Below are positions 9,369 to 18,475 of a stretch of 64,000 nucleotides of DNA, piece by piece. The DNA is from Zoogloea sp. LCSB751. Lineage in GTDB: Bacteria; Pseudomonadota; Gammaproteobacteria; Burkholderiales; Rhodocyclaceae. Where the stretch lies: positions 124,001-188,000 of the forward strand of contig NZ_MWUM01000008.1 in NCBI RefSeq assembly GCF_002028455.1, given 5' to 3'. A program made the translations under genes and the position numbers. The notes beneath the pieces were generated by a model, which was not told where the DNA came from, ran no database searches, and saw only the letters and a list, made by a program, of their open reading frames with translations. Every line of letters begins with the position of its first letter. Position 1 is the first letter of the stretch.

Positions 9369-10519
9369 GCTTTCGGCCTCTTGGTGAACAGCAGGTAGCC
9401 CAGCCCGAACAGGCCTACCGCGTAGGCGGCCAGCACCAGTACCTCGACCCACAGGGCGTGCCAGCTCACCGCTTTCAGGAAGCAGCCGACGACGATGTTG
9501 GTGTAGTACATCGGCGGCAGCGCGTGGGCCAGCATCGATGCCGCCGGCGACAGGGAGGGCAGCGGCAGCAGCACGCCGGAGTAGAGCACCGCCGGAATGA
9601 TGCTGACGATGCTGGCGACGATCATCGCCGCCACCTGGGTTTGCACCAGCATCGAGATCACCAGTCCGATGCCGGTGGTGCAGATCACGTAGAGCACCGT
9701 GGCGAAGGCGAAGAACAGCGGGTCGCCCTTGAAGGGCGAGCCGAACAGCCAGGTGGCGAGCAGCCACAGGAACATCGCGTTGGCGATGGAGATCGCCACG
9801 TAAGGCGCCAGCTTGCCGAGCAGGAATTCGCCCGGCGAGACGGTGGACGAGTAGATGTTGAAGATGGAGCCGGATTCCTTTTCGCGCACCACGCCGACGG
9901 CGGTGAGGAAGGGCGGCGACAGCATCATGATCAGCATGATCAGTTTGGGCGCCAGCGACCAGATGCTCTTCACGCTCTGGTTGTAGAGGTAGCGCACCTC
10001 CAGCTTGACCGGCTGGACCCGCTGGCGCGCCTCGGCGAGCGGAATGCCGCGTCCGCGGGACAGGGCGTGGGCCATGTTGTCGAGGCTCACCGCGCTGTTG
10101 ATGGCCGCCACGTAGCCCATGCTGGTCTGGGTGCGTTCCGGGAAGGTGCCGTCGATCAGCACCTGCACCGGTGCCGGCTCGCCGCGCCCCAGGCGTTCGT
10201 CGAAGCGCGGCGGGATCACCAGCACCATGCGCACCTGGTTGTCGGCGAGCAGCGCGTCCACGTCGTGCTCGTCGGCGGCGTAGCCCTGGAAGGCGAAATA
10301 GCGCGACGAGATGAAGCGGTAGGCGTAGTCGCGGCTGGCCGCGGTCTTGTCGTAATCGACCACCGCGAAGGGCAGGTTTTCCACGTCGAGGGTCAGGCCG
10401 AAGCCGAACAGCAACATCAGCATGGCCGGCACGACGAAGGCCAGCGCAAAGAACAGGCGGTCGCGGATGATCTCGCGCCATTCCTTCCAGGCCAGGGCGA
10501 CGATGCGTTGGCCGTTCAT
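9365..10519 (-). CDS. ABC-2 type exporter permease (first of pair)
   Basis: A 384-residue permease paralogous to its downstream neighbour and similar to E. coli YbhS. The layout is the same: a first membrane segment near residues 20-45, a periplasmic domain, then five membrane segments beginning near residue 180. The coupling motif is VVREKESGSIFNIYSSTVS. Its start overlaps the stop of the ATPase gene as ATGA, and its own stop overlaps the next permease start in the same way. The two permeases presumably form a heterodimer fed by the double ATPase and linked through HlyD to TolC. Confidence 0.92.
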   Translation of the reverse strand: MNGQRIVALAWKEWREIIRDRLFFALAFVVPAMLMLLFGFGLTLDVENLPFAVVDYDKTAASRDYAYRFISSRYFAFQGYAADEHDVDALLADNQVRMVLVIPPRFDERLGRGEPAPVQVLIDGTFPERTQTSMGYVAAINSAVSLDNMAHALSRGRGIPLAEARQRVQPVKLEVRYLYNQSVKSIWSLAPKLIMLIMMLSPPFLTAVGVVREKESGSIFNIYSSTVSPGEFLLGKLAPYVAISIANAMFLWLLATWLFGSPFKGDPLFFAFATVLYVICTTGIGLVISMLVQTQVAAMIVASIVSIIPAVLYSGVLLPLPSLSPAASMLAHALPPMYYTNIVVGCFLKAVSWHALWVEVLVLAAYAVGLFGLGYLLFTKRPKA

Positions 10520-12474
10520 GGCGATCTCCGTCCGGCGTCTTCCAGCGCGGTGATGCGCTGCACGAAGACGTCTTCCATCGACAGCGGGCGCAGGCCGACC
10601 GACTGCACCGCGATGCCGGCTTTGTCGAGCAGGGCCGGCAGGCGTTTACGGTCGGTGTCGGCATCGCGCGACAGCAGGTGCACGGCCCGCCCGTGCAGCG
10701 CCACGTTGGCGAAGCCTGCGTCGCGCAGGGCGTTCTGGGCCGGCACTGGGCGGTCGACGCGCAGCTCGAGCAACTGGCCGGCACGGGTGACCAGCTCCTG
10801 CTTCATGGCCTCCGGCGAGGCGTCGGCGACGACGCGGCCGGCGAACATCAGGGCCAGGTGGTCGCAGTGCTCGGCCTCGCTCATGTAGTGAGTGGTCACC
10901 AGGATCGCCACGCCTTCGCGCCGTGACAGGTGAAAGAGGATGTCCCAGAACATGCGGCGGCCGATCGGATCGACGCCGGAGGTGGGCTCGTCGAGGAACA
11001 GCACGCGCGGCTCGTGGACCAGCGCGCAGCCGAGGGCCAGGCGCTGGCGCAAGCCCATCGGAAGGCGGCCAGCGGCGTCGTTCTCGAAGCCGGCCAGCCC
11101 GGCCATGCCGATCACCCAGTCGCTGCGCTGGCGCGCGCGGCGGTCGTCGAGGCCGTAGATGCCGGCGTACAGGCGGATGTTCTCGACCACCGACAGGTCG
11201 TGGTACAGGGAGAAGGCCTGGCTCATGTAGCCGATGCGCTCCTTGATGGCCAGCCCGGCGCTGCGCATGTCGGCACCGGCCACGCGGCCGGAGCCCGACG
11301 AGGGCTTGAGGATGCCGGTGAGCATCTTGATCACCGTGGTCTTGCCGGCCCCGTTGGCGCCGAGCAGGCCGAAGATCTCGCCCTGGGGCACCGCAAAGCT
11401 CACCGCGTCGGCGGCGCGGAAATCGCCGAAGACACGGGTCAGGCCGGTGGCTTCGATGGCCAGCGTCGAGGTCGGAGCGGCGGCGGGTGCGTCGGCTGGC
11501 AGGCTGGTGTCGAGTCGCGCTCCGCGCTGACGCAACATGGCTACGAAGACATCCTCTAGTTCGGGCTCGCGGTCAAACCACTCGGTGACTTGAATGGCAG
11601 TGCTGGCGGGGGCGGACGTGGCAAGACAGGTGTCGACAGCCGCCCGCGCTTGGGCCGCATCCAGCCCTTCGGCAAACACCCGCAGCCAGGCGCCCATTGC
11701 TTCGGTCTGCGGGAACTGCGCTTTCAGGCGCGGCAGCGCGTCGGCCTGGGGTTCGGCGCGGAACAGGGCGAGGGTGCCGGGCACGCGGGCGATCAGTTCG
11801 GCCGGTGTGCCTTCGCCCATCACCTTGCCCTCGTGGAACAGGGACACGCGGTGAAAGCGGTCGGCCTCGTCCAGGTAGGCGGTGGACACCAGCGCGGTGA
11901 TGCCTTTTTCCTCCAGCAATTTACCGAGGATGGCCCAGAAATCGCGGCGCGACACCGGATCGACCCCGGTGGTTGGTTCGTCGAGGATGACCAGCTCGGG
12001 TTCGTGGATCAGCGTGCACACCAGCCCGAGCTTCTGCTTCATGCCGCCGGACAGCTGGCGCATCGGGCGGTTGCGGAAGGCGTCGAGGCGGGTCATGCCG
12101 AGGAGCATGTTCTTGCGCTCGGCCAACTCCGCGCCCGGCACGCCGCGCAGGCGGCCGAAGAAATCCACGTTCTCCTCGATGGACAGATCCGGGTAGAGGT
12201 TGAGGCCCAGCCCCTGGGGCAGGAAGCCGATGCGTTGCTTGACCTTTTCGGCGGCCCGCTCGGAATCGATGACCGTGCCGAAGACTTCCACCGTGCCGCC
12301 GTCGTGGGCCAGCACGCCGGCCACCGCCTTCATCAGGCTGGACTTGCCGGCCCCGTCGGCGCCGACCAGGCCGTAGATCTCACCGCGCTGCACGGTCAGC
12401 GCCAGGCCGTCGGCGGCCAGGCGCTTGCCGTAGCGCTTGGTGAAGCCTTCGACGCGGATGGCAGTGGCGGCCAT
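10516..12474 (-). CDS. Fused double ABC transporter ATPase (YbhF-like)
   Basis: A 652-residue cytoplasmic protein made of two complete ABC nucleotide-binding domains in tandem. The first has Walker A GADGAGKSS near residue 40, signature LSGGMKQKL and Walker [13 protein letters not shown]. The second has Walker A GANGAGKTT near 370, a degenerate signature LPMGLRQRL and Walker B VLFLDEPTSGVD. In the signature of the second half the usual SGG is replaced by PMG, so the two ATP sites may be unequal. This fused form matches YbhF of the YbhGFSR exporter. The start lies 8 bases after the HlyD stop. Confidence 0.93.
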   Translation of the reverse strand: MAATAIRVEGFTKRYGKRLAADGLALTVQRGEIYGLVGADGAGKSSLMKAVAGVLAHDGGTVEVFGTVIDSERAAEKVKQRIGFLPQGLGLNLYPDLSIEENVDFFGRLRGVPGAELAERKNMLLGMTRLDAFRNRPMRQLSGGMKQKLGLVCTLIHEPELVILDEPTTGVDPVSRRDFWAILGKLLEEKGITALVSTAYLDEADRFHRVSLFHEGKVMGEGTPAELIARVPGTLALFRAEPQADALPRLKAQFPQTEAMGAWLRVFAEGLDAAQARAAVDTCLATSAPASTAIQVTEWFDREPELEDVFVAMLRQRGARLDTSLPADAPAAAPTSTLAIEATGLTRVFGDFRAADAVSFAVPQGEIFGLLGANGAGKTTVIKMLTGILKPSSGSGRVAGADMRSAGLAIKERIGYMSQAFSLYHDLSVVENIRLYAGIYGLDDRRARQRSDWVIGMAGLAGFENDAAGRLPMGLRQRLALGCALVHEPRVLFLDEPTSGVDPIGRRMFWDILFHLSRREGVAILVTTHYMSEAEHCDHLALMFAGRVVADASPEAMKQELVTRAGQLLELRVDRPVPAQNALRDAGFANVALHGRAVHLLSRDADTDRKRLPALLDKAGIAVQSVGLRPLSMEDVFVQRITALEDAGRRSP

Positions 12475-12482
12475 GGTGGTGT

Positions 12483-13550
12483 TTACCAGCGCGGTGCCTG
12501 CCAGGGCACGCCGTCCTTCCAGCGGATTACTGCGTCGGCGGGTACGCCGGGGGTCAGGCGGTGTTCGGGGTTGGCGTCGAAGTAGAGCTTCACCGCGTAG
12601 GTCAGCTTGACCCGCTCGTCGGGGGTCTGCACTTCCTTCGGCGTGAATTCGGCCTGGGACGCGATGTAGCGGGTGGTGGCGGGAAAGGCCTTGTCGGGGA
12701 AGGCGTCGGTATACACCTGCGCCGGCAGGCCGAGGCGCAGCTGGCCGATCTGCTTTTCCGGCACGTAGACCTTGAGGTAGAGCTTGTTGAGATCCACCAA
12801 GTCGAAGATGGGCGTGCCGGCAGCAACCATCTCGCCCGCTTCGCGCAGGCGGGTGAGGATCACGCCGCCGGTCGGCGCGCGCAGGGTGAGGTCATCCACC
12901 AGGCTGGCGACTTCCTTCGCCGCCGCTTCGGCCTGGCGCAGGCCGGCTTCCAGCGCGGCGACGTCGTTCTCGCGGGCTTTCACCTTGTCGTGGCCGAGGC
13001 GGGCGGAGCTGAGGCTCTGCTCGGCCTGGCGCAGGTCGGCGGCGGAGCTCGTGTGGGCGAGGCGCATCTGCTCGGCGCGGCGGGGTTCGACGGTGCCGCG
13101 TTCGGCCAACTCGTCGAAGCGCCGGGCATCCTTGGCGGCCTGGGCTTCGGCAGCGCGGGCCTTGGCGAGCACGGCGTCGGCGCTGGCTTCGGCCAGCGGC
13201 ACTTCGCGGCGGGCAATGGCCAGCTGGGCGCGGGCGGCCTGCAACTGGGCGGCGATGGTTGCGACAGCGGCGTCGGCCTGCTGCTGTTTGGCGGCGAGCT
13301 GGGTGTCTTCGAGTTGAGCCAGTACCTGCCCGGCCTGCACGGCGTCGCCCTCGCGGGCCTTCAGCACCGCGATGCGCCCGGCCAGCTTGCTGGCGACGGT
13401 GGTGTGGTCGCCCTCGATGCGGCCGTTGGCCTGGATCAGACCTTCCGGCAGCGCGCCGCTGCCGGCGAAGCGCTGCCAGGCCCAGATGCCGCCGCCGACG
13501 ACGGCCACGGCCACCAGGCCGATCAGGAGGTTCTTCTTGTCGAATCGCAT
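12483..13550 (-). CDS. HlyD-family periplasmic adaptor
   Basis: A 355-residue membrane-fusion protein that bridges the inner-membrane ABC exporter and the TolC channel. A single N-terminal anchor (LIGLVAVAVVGGGIWAW) is followed by a biotinyl/lipoyl half (ANGRIEGDHTTVASKLAGRI), a long alanine- and glutamine-rich alpha-helical hairpin (about residues 80-215), the second lipoyl half (LRAPTGGVILTRL) and a beta-barrel domain. The order and length fit YbhG. It sits 12 bases after the TolC gene and 8 bases before the ATPase gene, in one operon. Confidence 0.92.
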   Translation of the reverse strand: MRFDKKNLLIGLVAVAVVGGGIWAWQRFAGSGALPEGLIQANGRIEGDHTTVASKLAGRIAVLKAREGDAVQAGQVLAQLEDTQLAAKQQQADAAVATIAAQLQAARAQLAIARREVPLAEASADAVLAKARAAEAQAAKDARRFDELAERGTVEPRRAEQMRLAHTSSAADLRQAEQSLSSARLGHDKVKARENDVAALEAGLRQAEAAAKEVASLVDDLTLRAPTGGVILTRLREAGEMVAAGTPIFDLVDLNKLYLKVYVPEKQIGQLRLGLPAQVYTDAFPDKAFPATTRYIASQAEFTPKEVQTPDERVKLTYAVKLYFDANPEHRLTPGVPADAVIRWKDGVPWQAPRW

Positions 13551-13562
13551 GGCGGGCTCCCG

Positions 13563-14903
13563 TTACAGCTCGCCGACGGCCTTCTTGAGCCGGAGCTGGG
13601 CGAGGTGGAGATCGTAGTGGGCGTTGAGGTGATTGCTGTCGGTGAGGCTGCGCAGGGCTTCCGCGTCGAGCACCTCGGTGTGGGTGCCGACGCCGTTGCG
13701 GTAGCGGTCGCGGGCGACCCGCAGGTTTTCGTCGGCCTGGGCCAGCGCTGTGCGGGTGGTAGCCAGGCGTTCGTCGGCTTCGCCGACGGCCAGCCATTCC
13801 TTGCGGACTTCCAGCGCGATCAGGCTGGCGGCGTCGTCCTGGCGCTCGCGGGCGGCGCGGGCTCGGGCCGCTGCGGCATCGGCGCGGCGGTGCTGCACGT
13901 TGCCGTCAAAGAGGTCCCACTGCACGCCGACCATCAGCTGGGCCACGTCCTGGTTGACCCGGTAGCGGTTGTCCTCGTGCAGCACCGCGGCCTTGATGCC
14001 GACCTGCGGGCGGGTGCCGGCGCGTTCCATCTCGGCTTCGTGGTCGGTGGCTTCGGCGTGGGCGCCGAGTAGCGCGATTTCCGGGCGCAGGCCGCGGGCA
14101 CGGGCTTCGAGGGCGGCGATATCCGGGCGGGCGGTGCTATTTGCGGCAGGTTCGGCGATGTCCACCGGATTGTCGAGCGGGCGGCCGAGCAGGCGGTTGT
14201 AGGCTGCGGCGGCGAGTTCGGCGGCATTGCGGGCCTGGGTCAGGCGCTGGCGGGCGTCGGCCTGGGCGACGGCCACCGACAGGATGTCGTTGCGGGCCAC
14301 CAGGCCCTGCTTGCCGAGCTCGGCCACATCGGCCGCATGGGCGTCGAGGGCGGCCAGATGGCGTTCGGCGGCGGCCAGTGCGCTGCGCGCCCGCAGCACG
14401 TTCAGGTAGGTCTCGGCGACGTCGAGCTTGATGGCCTGCTCGCTGCGCGTGCGCTCGAAGCCACTGGCTTGCACACCGGCCTCGGCGGCATTCACCGCGG
14501 CGCTGATGCGCCCGCCGGTGTACACCGGCAACGTGGCCTGCAGCGCGTGGGTCGCGTAGTTGCGCTCCGATAGCGGCATCTGGTCGGGCAGCGTGACGCC
14601 GGGGATGGGAGGCAGGCCGATCAGCGCGGCCGGCTCCCGGCTCAGCATCGTGTAGCTGGAGCTGGCGGTGGCTTTCGGCAGCGCCAGCCCGCGGGCGGCT
14701 TCGTGGGTGGCGCGGGCAGCGTCGGCTTCCGCGTCGGCGGCACGCAGGCGGGCATCCACGGACAGGGCCTGGCGCCAGGCGTCGGCCAGGGTTTCAGCCG
14801 ACCAGGCCGGCAGCGTGGTGGCGAGCAGCACGGCCAGCAACATGGGGTGTGCCCAACGACGTGGGCCTGTTGCAGGGAGATGCTGGGGACGGGGAGCCTT
14901 CAT
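13563..14903 (-). CDS. TolC-family outer-membrane efflux channel
   Basis: A 446-residue outer-membrane channel protein and first gene of the exporter operon. A signal peptide ends near PAWSA (about residue 36). Two OEP repeats of long alpha-helices follow, with the usual alanine/leucine/arginine-rich composition. ATG 14903 is preferred because GGAGGA lies just upstream. A GTG at 14915 would place that ribosome-binding site inside the gene. A palindromic operator candidate lies 21-40 bases upstream. Having the channel gene inside the ABC operon suggests a dedicated, self-contained tripartite exporter. Confidence 0.92.
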   Translation of the reverse strand: MKAPRPQHLPATGPRRWAHPMLLAVLLATTLPAWSAETLADAWRQALSVDARLRAADAEADAARATHEAARGLALPKATASSSYTMLSREPAALIGLPPIPGVTLPDQMPLSERNYATHALQATLPVYTGGRISAAVNAAEAGVQASGFERTRSEQAIKLDVAETYLNVLRARSALAAAERHLAALDAHAADVAELGKQGLVARNDILSVAVAQADARQRLTQARNAAELAAAAYNRLLGRPLDNPVDIAEPAANSTARPDIAALEARARGLRPEIALLGAHAEATDHEAEMERAGTRPQVGIKAAVLHEDNRYRVNQDVAQLMVGVQWDLFDGNVQHRRADAAAARARAARERQDDAASLIALEVRKEWLAVGEADERLATTRTALAQADENLRVARDRYRNGVGTHTEVLDAEALRSLTDSNHLNAHYDLHLAQLRLKKAVGEL

Positions 14904-14923
14904 CGAATCCTCCACCGGGTAGT

Positions 14924-14943
14924 TAATGACTAATTGGTCAGTA
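14924..14943. promoter_or_regulatory. Palindromic operator candidate upstream of the exporter operon
   Basis: TAATGACTAATTGGTCAGTA is a 20-bp palindrome of form TA-n-TGAC-n-AATT-n-GTCA-n-TA, mismatched at only the four n positions. It lies 21 bases upstream of the TolC ATG and about 100 bases upstream of the divergent YgjP-like gene. TetR-family repressors of efflux operons typically bind sites of this size and symmetry. No TetR gene is adjacent, so the regulator would be encoded elsewhere. Confidence 0.6.
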
Positions 14944-15039
14944 AATTACGCCGACAGGATATCCCCTGCATTGCGGAAGATCAAAGTGCCCCTGCGTCAA
15001 CCGCTAGAATTGCGTCCTTCCGTTCCGTTTGTGCTGCAG

Positions 15040-15564
15040 ATGTCCGTTTCCGTGTCCCTCAAATATCTTTCCGGTTATCCCGACAATCTGGTCAGCCAGG
15101 TGCGCGAGCTGCTCGATGAGCGCCGTCTAGGCCCGTTGTTGCTGGAAAAGTACCCACAGGCCCACGAGGTGCGCAACGACACGGCCCTGTATGAGTATGT
15201 GACCGAGCTGAAGGCGCGCCATCTGCGTAACGCCGAGCCCCTCAGCAAGGTGGCTTTCGATGGCAAGCTGCAGACGATTCACAATGCGCTGGGTACGCAC
15301 ACCACGGTGGCGCGGTTGCAGGGCAGCAAGCTGAAGGTCAAGCGGGAGATCCGTGTCGCCAACTTGTTCCGTGAGGCGCCGCCGGAGTTCTTGAGGATGA
15401 TCGTGGTGCATGAGCTGGCGCACCTGAAGGAGCGTCAGCACGACAAGGCCTTCTACCAGCTGTGCTGCCGCATGGAGCCGGATTACCACCAGTTCGAGTT
15501 CGACGTGCGGGCCTGGCTGTGCTGGCTGGAGGCGACGGGCGACGGGGTATGGACGACAGCCTGA
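15040..15564 (+). CDS. YgjP-like zinc metallohydrolase (DUF45/M48-type)
   Basis: A 174-residue soluble protein with the zinc-binding motif HELAH at residues 124-128 inside VVHELAHLKERQHDKAFY; the third ligand is probably His134. This is the signature of the YgjP/DUF45 group of metal-dependent hydrolases. YgjP itself has been described as a UTP pyrophosphatase, but the activity of this member is unproven. ATG 15040 starts MSVSVSLKYL; a GTG three codons upstream is an alternative. The gene is divergent from the exporter operon and shares its upstream region. Confidence 0.8.
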   Translation: MSVSVSLKYLSGYPDNLVSQVRELLDERRLGPLLLEKYPQAHEVRNDTALYEYVTELKARHLRNAEPLSKVAFDGKLQTIHNALGTHTTVARLQGSKLKVKREIRVANLFREAPPEFLRMIVVHELAHLKERQHDKAFYQLCCRMEPDYHQFEFDVRAWLCWLEATGDGVWTTA

Positions 15565-15574
15565 CGGTTTCCCC

Positions 15575-15597
15575 GTAGGAGCGCATTCATTCGCCCC
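15575..15597. repeat. REP-like unit
   Basis: GTAGGAGC, then GCATTCATTCGCCCC, is a slightly diverged copy of the 26-bp REP-like palindrome. It occupies the gap between the converging YgjP-like and helix-hairpin-helix genes. Confidence 0.6.
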
Positions 15598-15646
15598 GGC
15601 AGGGGAGATGGCGCGGGGGCTCCCGTGGTGGGAGCCCCGGTGTGAC

Positions 15647-16693
15647 TTACAGGCTCAGGTTGTCCTTCAGTTTGTCGAGCAGCTTGGCGCCGATGCCTTT
15701 GACGGTGAGCAGTTCGTCGATGGTCTTGAAGGGGCGCGCGGCGATGATAGCGGCGGCGGCGGCCTTCGGCAGGCCCTTCACGGCGGTCAGTTCGGCGGCA
15801 CTGGCGCGGTTGATGGAGACCTGCGTCGGTCCGCCGGTCTTGGCCGCAGCCTTTGGAGCGGCCTTGCGGGCGGCCTTGGGCTTCGCGGCGGGCTGCGGCT
15901 CGACGGCCAGCGGGGCGGTGTCGGCGGCGGTTTCGGCGGGCCAGTTGACCGGCAGCGAGAAGTTGGCGAAGTCGCGGGTGGCGTAGCCGGCGGCGGTCCA
16001 TTCGCACAGCAGCAGGGTGACGTGCCAGGTGCCGGCGGGACGGGCGGCCAGCGGCAGGGTCAGGTCGAGGTTGTGCCAGCCGTTCTGGCCGGGCAGGGTG
16101 CCCAGGTTGGAGGCTGCCAGTTGAACGCCTTCGGGGGCGCCGGCGACGTAGGGCGCGGCCAGGGCCCACAGTTCGAGGGACAGGGTGCCGCTCAGGTTAT
16201 CCGCCACCCGGGGATTCTCGATGCCGTCCACCCGCAGGCCGACGCTCTGTTCGCCGAGGCTGAAGCCGGCGCTGCCGGTCAGGCGCGGCTGTACGAAGCT
16301 CTCCTGGCGCGGGAAGTTGGCGAAGTCCTGCACCTTGTCGAACTGGCCGTCGCGGCCGCTGGCCAGGATCAGCACCATGCTGTGCTCGGTGTGGCCGGCG
16401 GGCGGCAGGGCCGCGGTAAAGGCGCTGATCCAGGTCTGGTTGAGGGCGTCGAGCTGACCGACCGCGAGTTCGGCCACCTTGGTGCCGCGGACCGCTTCGC
16501 CCGCGAAGGGCGCCTCGCAGGCCCACAGTTGCAGTGCCCATTCCTGGCCCGCGGCGATGTCGGGATTGCCGACCAGCAGTTCTGCGTCGAGGCGGACGCT
16601 GTCGCCGTCGAAGGCGTAGCCGTGGTTGAAGCCGATGCGCACGGCGCCGGCATGCTGGCCGGTGGCGGCCTGGAGGGTGTTCTGGGTATGCAT
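15647..16693 (-). CDS. Unknown protein with duplicated beta-rich domain and C-terminal helix-hairpin-helix
   Basis: A 348-residue protein with no signal peptide. The C-terminal 60 residues (about 288-348) are a ComEA/PsiF-like pair of helix-hairpin-helix motifs (INRASAAELTAVKGLPKAAA and IDELLTVKGIGAKLLDKL), a fold that usually binds DNA without sequence specificity. The first 250 residues are not recognised but contain an internal repeat: about 20-130 and 140-250 share W(A/L)LQLW-type strands (ALQLWACEAPF and SLELWALAAPY), a hydrophobic strand, and DFANF at 123-127 and 241-245. An Ala/Lys/Pro linker (about 262-288) joins the two parts. It is transcribed downstream of rng with a terminator candidate between. 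The function is unknown. Confidence 0.8.
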   Translation of the reverse strand: MHTQNTLQAATGQHAGAVRIGFNHGYAFDGDSVRLDAELLVGNPDIAAGQEWALQLWACEAPFAGEAVRGTKVAELAVGQLDALNQTWISAFTAALPPAGHTEHSMVLILASGRDGQFDKVQDFANFPRQESFVQPRLTGSAGFSLGEQSVGLRVDGIENPRVADNLSGTLSLELWALAAPYVAGAPEGVQLAASNLGTLPGQNGWHNLDLTLPLAARPAGTWHVTLLLCEWTAAGYATRDFANFSLPVNWPAETAADTAPLAVEPQPAAKPKAARKAAPKAAAKTGGPTQVSINRASAAELTAVKGLPKAAAAAIIAARPFKTIDELLTVKGIGAKLLDKLKDNLSL

Positions 16694-16750
16694 TCTGAAA
16701 TTCCTGCCTGGATCTAGGCGCGGAATTCTGAATGGCCCCGGATGGCAGCG

Positions 16751-16769
16751 TCAATCGCGTGGCGATTGA
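16751..16769. repeat. Short perfect inverted repeat
   Basis: TCAATCGC and GCGATTGA are separated by 3 bases, about 60 bases upstream of the helix-hairpin-helix gene. There is no T-run on either side, so it is more likely a protein-binding site or upstream hairpin than a terminator. Confidence 0.4.
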
Positions 16770-16794
16770 ATATTTCGATGCACCGACCAGGGGC

Positions 16795-16814
16795 AAAAAA
16801 CTGCGGCAAGCCGC
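16795..16814 (-). terminator. Terminator candidate after rng
   Basis: On the minus strand a short GC stem (GCGGC/GCCGC with a 2-base turn, or 4 bp with a 4-base loop) is followed by AGTTTTTT. It lies about 50 bases after the rng stop codon. The stem is short, so efficiency is uncertain. Confidence 0.5.
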
Positions 16815-16862
16815 GCCAATTGTAGGATGCGCTACATCGGTGCGGTTATGCGGATGGCGTTT

Positions 16863-18317
16863 TCAGAGCAGCACGATGTCGAACTGTTCCTGCCCGTAGC
16901 TGGCTTCCGGATGCAGGGAGATGGCCTTGCCGATGAAGTCCGACAGCATGCCCAGCGCCTGGGATTCTTCTTCCAGAAACAGGTCGATGACGTTCGGTGC
17001 GGCGAGCACGCGGAATTCCCGTGCATTGAACTGGCGCGCCTCGCGCAGCAGTTCGCGGAGGATCTCGTAGGCCACGGTGCGGGCGGTCTTCACCTCGCCG
17101 CGCCCACTACAGGTTGGACAGGGCTCGCACAGCAGGTGGGCGAGGGACTCGCGGGTACGCTTGCGGGTCATCTCCACCAGGCCGAGGGTGGTGAAGCCGT
17201 TCACGGTCATCTTGGTGTGGTCGCGGGCCAGTGCCTTGCGGAACTCCTCGAGCACCGCGGTGCGGTGTTCCGGGCTTTCCATGTCGATGAAGTCAACGAT
17301 GATGATGCCGCCCAGGTTGCGCAGGCGTAGCTGGCGGGCGATGGCCTGGGCTGCCTCCAGGTTGGTCTTGAAGATGGTGTCGTCGAAGTTGCGCGCGCCG
17401 ACGAAGCCGCCGGTGTTGACGTCGATGGTGGTCATCGCCTCGGTCTGGTCGATGATCAGGTAGCCGCCGGACTTGAGATCCACCCGCCGGGCCAGGGCCT
17501 TCTCGATCTCCGCTTCGACGCCGTGCAGGTCGAACAGCGGGCGCTCGCCGGTGTAGTGGTCGAGCAGCGGCAGCACCTGCGGCATGTATTCGGTGGCGAA
17601 GCTGGTCAGCTTCTGGAAGTTCTCGCGCGAGTCGGCGACGATCCGTGTGGTGGCGTCGGTGACCAGGTCGCGCAGCACCCGCTGGGCGAGGTTGAGGTCC
17701 TGGTACAGCACCGTGGGCGGACGGGCGCCGACGCTGCGGTTCTTGATCTCGGCCCACAGCTTGCGCAGGTAGGCGATGTCGGCGGCGAGCTCTTCGTCGC
17801 TGGCGTTCTCGGCCATCGTGCGGACGATGTAGCCGCCGGTCTCGTCGGGCGGTAGCAGGCGCGTGACGCGCTCGCGCAGGGCTTCGCGGCCAGCTTCGTC
17901 GCCGATCCGCTGGGAGATGCCGATGTGCTTGTCCTGGGGCAGGTAGACCAGCATCCGGCCGGCGATGGAGATCTGCGTGGACAGGCGCGCGCCCTTGGTG
18001 CCGAGGGGGTCCTTGAGGACCTGGACGATCAGGTTCTGGCCTTCGGCTAGGATGCGTTCGATTGGGCGTGGCGCGTCGCCATGGTGGCGGTCGGCCCAGA
18101 TGTCGGCCACGTGCAGGAAGGCGGTGCGTTCGAGGCCGACGTCCATGAAGGCCGACTGCATGCCGGGCAGCACGCGCACGACGCGGCCCAGGTAGATGTT
18201 GCCGACGATGCCACGGCTGGCCGTGCGCTCGACGTGGACTTCCTGGACGACGCCCTGCTGCATGAGGGCGACGCGGGTTTCTTGAGGCGTGAAGTTGATC
18301 AGGTATTCGTCAGACAT
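16863..18317 (-). CDS. rng: Ribonuclease G
   Basis: A 484-residue endoribonuclease of the RNase E/G family, lacking the long C-terminal scaffold of RNase E. It matures 16S rRNA 5' ends and degrades some mRNAs. An S1-like RNA-binding domain lies near residues 35-115 (GNIYLGRVVRVLPGMQSAF). The metal-binding catalytic aspartates are in DVNTGGF and IIVDFIDME. The zinc-link is CEPCPTCSGRG. ATG 18317 (MSDEYLINFTPQETR) matches the family's N-terminus. It closes the nadD-rsfS-rlmH-maf-rng series, a common betaproteobacterial order, after a 158-base gap from maf. Confidence 0.96.
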   Translation of the reverse strand: MSDEYLINFTPQETRVALMQQGVVQEVHVERTASRGIVGNIYLGRVVRVLPGMQSAFMDVGLERTAFLHVADIWADRHHGDAPRPIERILAEGQNLIVQVLKDPLGTKGARLSTQISIAGRMLVYLPQDKHIGISQRIGDEAGREALRERVTRLLPPDETGGYIVRTMAENASDEELAADIAYLRKLWAEIKNRSVGARPPTVLYQDLNLAQRVLRDLVTDATTRIVADSRENFQKLTSFATEYMPQVLPLLDHYTGERPLFDLHGVEAEIEKALARRVDLKSGGYLIIDQTEAMTTIDVNTGGFVGARNFDDTIFKTNLEAAQAIARQLRLRNLGGIIIVDFIDMESPEHRTAVLEEFRKALARDHTKMTVNGFTTLGLVEMTRKRTRESLAHLLCEPCPTCSGRGEVKTARTVAYEILRELLREARQFNAREFRVLAAPNVIDLFLEEESQALGMLSDFIGKAISLHPEASYGQEQFDIVLL

Positions 18318-18475
18318 GATGCGGGAGGCAAACGGTGATGGGCGATGACGCATCGCGTGGATGTGCCATCGCCGATCGCCGCTCGTCCGGCATCGGTGGC
18401 GCAGTGTCAGCCGCGCCTCTGGTGTGTTGGTGTCCTCTCCTCCGATAGGCGACCGACTCTGATGGCCGGCGTCAG

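Noticed and set aside
16751..16769. Terminator after rng
   Set aside because: The stem has no T-run; the short stem with six T at 16795-16814 is the better candidate.
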